13,222 bases of DNA, from the NCBI GenBank assembly GCA_015852425.1, contig JAAAIG010000983.1, positions 1 to 13,222 of the forward strand, written 5' to 3'. This document shows positions 9,415-13,222 of this stretch, in pieces; the first letter of the stretch is position 1, and every line of letters begins with the position of its first letter. The notes under the pieces are model-generated. The model did no database searches, had not been told where the DNA came from, and saw only the letters and a program-made list of their open reading frames with translations. This DNA is from Gryganskiella cystojenkinii (Eukaryota; Mortierellomycota; Mortierellomycetes; Mortierellales; Mortierellaceae). A program made the position numbers and the translations under genes.

Positions 9415-9885
9415 GAAACTCATACGGTACAAGGAACCGGGTCCAAGATCTCTTGGGCGGGCAAATTGAGAGACTCTTTTGGGTGGTCCTTGAACTTCTC
9501 CGCATTTTTTGGGCCAATCAGGTCAAGATTACTGATAGGGTAAAAAGAGTAAAATCATATCGATCCCAACTCAGTTGTCGAGCTCCGGACCCGGATCGAC
9601 AAGAACAGGACGGAAAGGAGGGAAGGAAGGAAGGCGTTATCACGCATGATGGTTTCTTTTGAAAACGATGGCAATACATGTTTATTGTAGATGGTAGAAA
9701 GTCGTTTGAAGCAAAAAGTGTGGAACAGAGAGTGTGTGATCTAAATGAAAAAAAGTGACTGCTGAAGTCAACATGTAAGAATCGCTGCCCGCGTTCTTTT
9801 TTTTCTTCTTTTCTTTTCTTTTTTTGTTCTTTACCCACATCACCACCGTTTCCATCACATTTCACCAACAAACGACACTTCCGTC

Positions 9886-12381
9886 ATGGTCCAGAAGATT
9901 GGTAACGACCGATGGACTGATCTCTTCACCTTCGACCTGATTCTGCTTCCATGACATCATTTCTAGAAACTGACTCCTCGATGCTTTCCAATTAGCTATC
10001 CTTTCCGTCTATGACAAGACTGGCCTCATCGACTTTGCCAAGGAGCTCGTCGCTTTGAACGTTCGTATCCTCGCTTCTGGTGGTACCTCCAAGGCCATCG
10101 CCGCCGCTGGTCTCCCCGTTGAGTACGTTTTTTATCTTTTCTATTGTTCAATGGGGAGAAAGATCTTCTATTTCATCCATCTCAGGGGATACTGTCAAAA
10201 GAAAACTAGAATTTTCTCACGGACAAGGAAAAAGAAGACTGATCTGACCAACTCCCTGTTCAACGTTTTTTCTTTCTTTTAAATGCCACTTTTTGACAAC
10301 CAGGGATGTCTCTGCGATCACCAAGGCCCCCGAGATCTTGGGCGGACGTGTTAAGACCCTTCACCCTGCCGTTCACGGTGGTATCTTGGCCCGTGATATC
10401 CCCTCGGATGAGGCCGATTTGGCCGCTCAGGCCATCGAGAAGGTCGACATCGTTGCATGCAACCTGTACCCCTTCAAGGAGACTGTTGCCAAGGAGGGCG
10501 TCACCATTGCTGAGGCTGTTGAGGAGATCGACATTGGTAAAGGATACTTTTCTGAATGATTTTTTATTCGTTTCGTGTGTGTACGTCTTGATGAGCTTGA
10601 TCTAACTCTAGATCTTATTATCTCTATTGCTTTTATGATATTATTAACAACTCCAGGTGGTGTTACTCTTCTCCGTGCTGCTGCCAAGAACCACATCCGT
10701 GTCAGCATCCTCTCGGACCCCAAGGATTACGCCACGGTTGTTGCTCAATTGAAGGCCCACAACAAGGTCTCAGACGAGACCCGCCAAAAGTTGGCCCTCA
10801 AGGCCTTCAACCAGACCTCGGAATACGACGAGGCCATCTCGAACTACCTTCGTCAACAGTATGCTGCCGGTACTCAGCAGCTCACTCTCCGTTATGGTGC
10901 TAACCCTCACCAGAAACCCGCTCAGGTCTTTATCAAGAATGCCGACCTCCCCATCAAAGGTACAAGCAAAAAAAAAAAAAAAAAAACCGGACTTTGAACA
11001 TGTTTTTGTGTTTTTTAAAAAAAACGCATAATTCCCATTTTACCCCGCTCTTTTCCTTTTTTGGGTTGTTCGAAATGCGATGACTCGACAGTTGAAGAGA
11101 TACTTTCGATATTCCTATTGGCTTCTAACAACTGTTCTTTTTTCATTCCCAAACAAAACAATAACAAAAAAAAAAGTCTTGTCCGGATCCCCTGGATACA
11201 TCAACTTGTTGGATGCCTTGAACGCCTGGCCCTTGGTCAAGGAGCTCACTCAGGCCTTGGGTCTCCCCGCCGCTGCCTCGTTCAAGCACGTGTCCCCTGC
11301 CGGTGCTGCTGTCGCTGTTCCCTTGACGGATATTGAGAAGAAGGTTTACCACGTCGATGACTTGAAGTTGCCCCTTTCCCCCGTTGCTTCCGCTTATGCC
11401 CGTGCCCGTGGTGCGGATCGTATGAGCTCCTTTGGTGACTGGATCGCAATCTCCTCGACTGTTGATTTGGTGACTGCCAAGATTATCTCGCGTGAGGTCT
11501 CGGATGGTATCATTGCGCCCGCCTACGATGCCGATGCTTTGGAGTTGTTGAGAAAGAAGAAGGGTGGCAAGTACACGGTCTTGCAGATGGACCCCAACTA
11601 TGAGCCTCAAGAGTTGGAGACCCGTCAGGTCTATGGATTGTCACTCCAGCAGAAGCGTAACAACGTTCAGATCGACGCCAGTTTGTTCAAGAACTTGGTT
11701 TCCAAGAACAAGAACGTAAGCACCATCGCTTTGATTTGGTTCTATAACGTATCGCTCCTTCCATGAGAATAAGTCTTGCTGATTTCTAATCCCTATTTCT
11801 TTATTTAACTCCTCTCCCCTCCCCCTTAGCTCACTGAGAACGCTGTTCGTGACTTGATCGTGGCCACGATCGCTTTGAAGTATACCCAGTCCAACTCTGT
11901 CTGCTATGCCAAGAACGGTATGGTCGTCGGTTTGGGCGCTGGTCAACAATCCCGTATTCACTGCACTCGTCTGGCGGGTGACAAGGCCGATAACTGGTGG
12001 ATGCGTCATCACCCCAAGGTGTTGGCGTTTGATTTCAAGAAGGAGACCAAGCGTGCGGACAAGTCGAACGCGATCGATCTCTATATCATTGACAAGATTG
12101 GTCGTGGGGAGGAACGTGCCGCTTGGGAGTCGCAGTTTGAGACTGTTCCCTCGCCACTGACGGAACAGGAGCGTGAAGAGCATATGAAGCAACTGAAGGA
12201 CGTCGTCGTTTCCTCGGATGCGTTCTTCCCCTTCACGGATAACATCCAGAGAGCGCACCAGTCTGGTGTCAAGTATATTGCTGCTCCTAGCGGATCGATC
12301 CAGGATGATCTTGTCATTGCTGCCGCTGACTCGCACGATATGGTTGTTGCCCATACTACCCTCCGTCTCTTCCACCACTAA
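9886..12381 (+). CDS. ADE16/ADE17: bifunctional AICAR transformylase/IMP cyclohydrolase (de novo purine synthesis)
   Basis: There are six exons: 9886-9901, 9996-10122, 10304-10536, 10657-10959, 11177-11715 and 11830-12381. The product is 589 aa, the usual length for this enzyme. It carries out the last two steps to IMP: formylation of AICAR with 10-formyl-THF, then ring closure. The N-terminal cyclohydrolase (MGS-like) domain begins [10 protein letters not shown] and carries K65-T66 ([10 protein letters not shown]), Y103, D124 and K136 (RAAAKNH), matching the human active-site residues within one position. The linker carries RYGANPHQ (204-211). The C-terminal transformylase domain has the catalytic K263-H264 ([11 protein letters not shown]), N428 ([11 protein letters not shown]), [18 protein letters not shown] and the C-terminal LRLFHH. 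Every intron join restores a conserved motif. The first exon is only 16 nt, so the model depends on an early 94-nt intron with CTGAC before its acceptor. Codons favour C or G at third positions more than in the Dicer gene, as expected for a well-expressed housekeeping enzyme. It is probably cytosolic; no targeting signal is seen. Confidence 0.97.
10968..10986 (+). repeat. 19-base A homopolymer in intron 4 of the purine gene
   Basis: An uninterrupted run of A begins eight bases after the splice donor GT (10960-10961). Its length is prone to sequencing or assembly error. It lies wholly inside the intron, so the protein is not affected. Confidence 0.9.
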
Positions 12382-12518
12382 GTTAGTTTGGCAAAAATAG
12401 CCTAACCTCTTTGTATTGTTCATATTCATTTTCTCACATCTTGCCTCTCTTTGTCTCCTTTATTCCTCATTCATCATAACTCATTACCCAAAAGACAACA
12501 GCTCCTTTGTTGCGAAAA

Positions 12519-12524
12519 AATAAA
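12519..12524 (+). terminator. poly(A) signal AATAAA of the purine gene
   Basis: A canonical AATAAA lies 138 nt after the stop codon of the purine gene, followed by TATTTTGTAAGGG-type T/G-rich sequence typical of a cleavage region. Confidence 0.55.
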
Positions 12525-12618
12525 TATTGTAAAAAAGGTATATTTTGTAAGGGCTTTAGGAAGTTGAGAATCCTTTGGTAGGGAAACGTCTTGGTATCAG
12601 GTGGCAACGACGATGATC

Positions 12619-12639
12619 GTTGTTGTTGTTGTTGTTGTT
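12619..12639 (+). repeat. (GTT)7 trinucleotide microsatellite
   Basis: Seven perfect GTT units read on the plus strand (AAC on the minus strand). The repeat lies about 20 nt beyond the stop codon of the minus-strand gene, probably in its 3' UTR. Confidence 0.9.
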
Positions 12640-12658
12640 TCTTTTGTTGATTTCTCTT

Positions 12659-13222
12659 CTACGACTTGTACTTGACTTGATCGATGATGGACCAGTAATT
12701 AGCCACGTAAAAATCCCGAGTAGAGATGGTCATCTCAAACTCAGACTGGAGACTCTTGTCCTTGACCTTCTTCACCATGGCACGCTATTATTATTGTTAT
12801 TATTTTTCGCGAATAAGTTTTCGATCATTTGGGGGGTCAGCATTGATGGTTTAAATTATATATATACCCTGTTAGACACTTCAAGGAATGCAGATGAGAA
12901 ATAACTTACGAGAGGATAGAGCGCAAGCCCGAAACAAGAGACAAAACAAAGGGTCTTTGTCCAGCCACTCCTCATAAAGGTCGCCAGCGGCGAACTCGAT
13001 TTTACCTGGACCATATGGTTATTGATCGGGTACGAGATCTCGATAGCGTACCGATAATTCACGGAACGGATCGCATGCGTGATCGCCCTGGTCAGGTCTT
13101 CATAGTCCCAGTTGACTTTCTATAAAGTGGGTGTGAAAAAGCAGAAAGTCCGGAAAGGTGTCAGGCAAGAAAAACATAAAAAATATATGGATATTAGAGA
13201 CGGGATACGACATTGGTCTCTT
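12659..13222 (-). CDS. unrecognised protein with one predicted membrane segment (3' part of gene)
   Basis: This gene runs in from the right edge on the minus strand. The confident exons are 13119-12910 and 12784-12659 (stop TAG 12661-12659), joined by a 125-nt intron (GTAAGT...ATAG). The upstream acceptor at 13121-13120 follows a CTGAC branch-like site. A 14-nt end of the previous exon (13222-13209, donor GTATCC) is tentative. The visible 111 residues begin KVNWDYEDLTRA, continue through YRYAIEISYPINNHMV, have a moderately hydrophobic stretch (TKTLCFVSCFGLALYPL), then basic residues (RAMVKKVKDK), and end YWSIIDQVKYKS. This suggests one membrane helix near the C-terminus with a short charged tail. 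I do not recognise the family and propose no function. The missing 5' part prevents judging length or topology. Confidence 0.6.

Larger units (their letters stand above)
9145..9885. promoter_or_regulatory. intergenic region: Dicer 3' end and promoter of the purine gene
   Basis: The first ~110 bases hold the Dicer 3' UTR, with its AATAAA at 9250-9255. The rest is promoter for the downstream purine gene. A CCAAT box (9514-9518) and a 10-bp palindrome GAGTCGACTC (9405-9414), preceded by TG, are the clearest candidate sites. A short GGAA-type run lies at about 9618-9635. A strongly T-rich tract (about 9795-9831) ends some 55 nt before the ATG, as is frequent in highly expressed fungal genes. No credible coding region is seen: the small open frames are low in complexity and lack motifs. 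Confidence 0.6.
12382..12658. other. convergent spacer between the purine gene and the minus-strand gene
   Basis: Two genes end toward each other across 277 bases. The left part is T/C-rich 3' UTR of the purine gene with AATAAA at 12519-12524. The right part holds the (GTT)7 repeat, which falls just after the stop codon of the minus-strand gene. The 3' UTRs may overlap, giving antisense potential. No gene is seen. Confidence 0.6.

Noticed and set aside
9273..9871. Small open frames between the Dicer and purine genes
   Set aside because: There are no motifs, they contain promoter-like T-rich and GGAA-repeat sequence, and no splice or start context supports a gene.
11641..12429. 262-codon open frame antisense to the purine gene
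   Set aside because: It mirrors the sense exon and is explained by codon bias of the ATIC-type gene. It crosses an intron of the sense gene and shows no domain.
12620..12904. Leucine-rich open frame on the plus strand over the right-hand gene
   Set aside because: It begins at TTG in the GTT repeat and runs through the intron of the minus-strand gene. The leucines come from the microsatellite and T-rich DNA.

Overview
This is a eukaryotic, fungal window. The genes are split by short spliceosomal introns (about 92-364 nt) with GT...AG ends and CTGAC/CTAAC-like branch sites. Pyrimidine-rich leaders precede the start codons, and AATAAA signals follow two of the genes. The kelch/single-pass membrane protein with a long proline-rich tail resembles a family I associate with Mortierella-type soil fungi (Mortierellomycota). 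That assignment is from memory and is not proven by the sequence.

Layout from left to right. Positions 1-309 hold no intact gene, but contain a short degraded kelch-like coding remnant on the minus strand. Positions 310-2885 (minus) are a three-exon gene for a secreted-type kelch-repeat receptor-like membrane protein (698 aa). Positions 2886-3785 are a shared divergent promoter. Positions 3786-9144 (plus) are a five-exon gene for a complete Dicer-like protein (1645 aa: helicase, dimerisation domain, PAZ, two RNase III domains with all catalytic acids, and an extended C-terminal dsRBD). Positions 9145-9885 are intergenic. Positions 9886-12381 (plus) are a six-exon gene for the bifunctional purine enzyme AICAR transformylase/IMP cyclohydrolase (589 aa). 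Positions 12382-12658 are a short convergent spacer. Positions 12659-13222 (minus) are the 3' part of an unrecognised gene with one predicted membrane segment, which runs off the right edge.

The spliced models for the kelch, Dicer and purine genes each give one uninterrupted frame, and the joins fall inside conserved family motifs, so I trust them. The genes do not form an obvious pathway: RNA silencing, purine synthesis and surface proteins are simply neighbours. I found no mobile element, tRNA, rRNA or CRISPR array, and no clear new multi-gene system. The most interesting signals are fine-scale. They are a putative CHCC zinc motif in the Dicer C-terminus, a WG-acidic motif in its low-complexity N-terminus, a kelch remnant whose differences from the intact gene are all synonymous, a perfect hairpin beside a splice donor, and an intron with an A-only acceptor tract.
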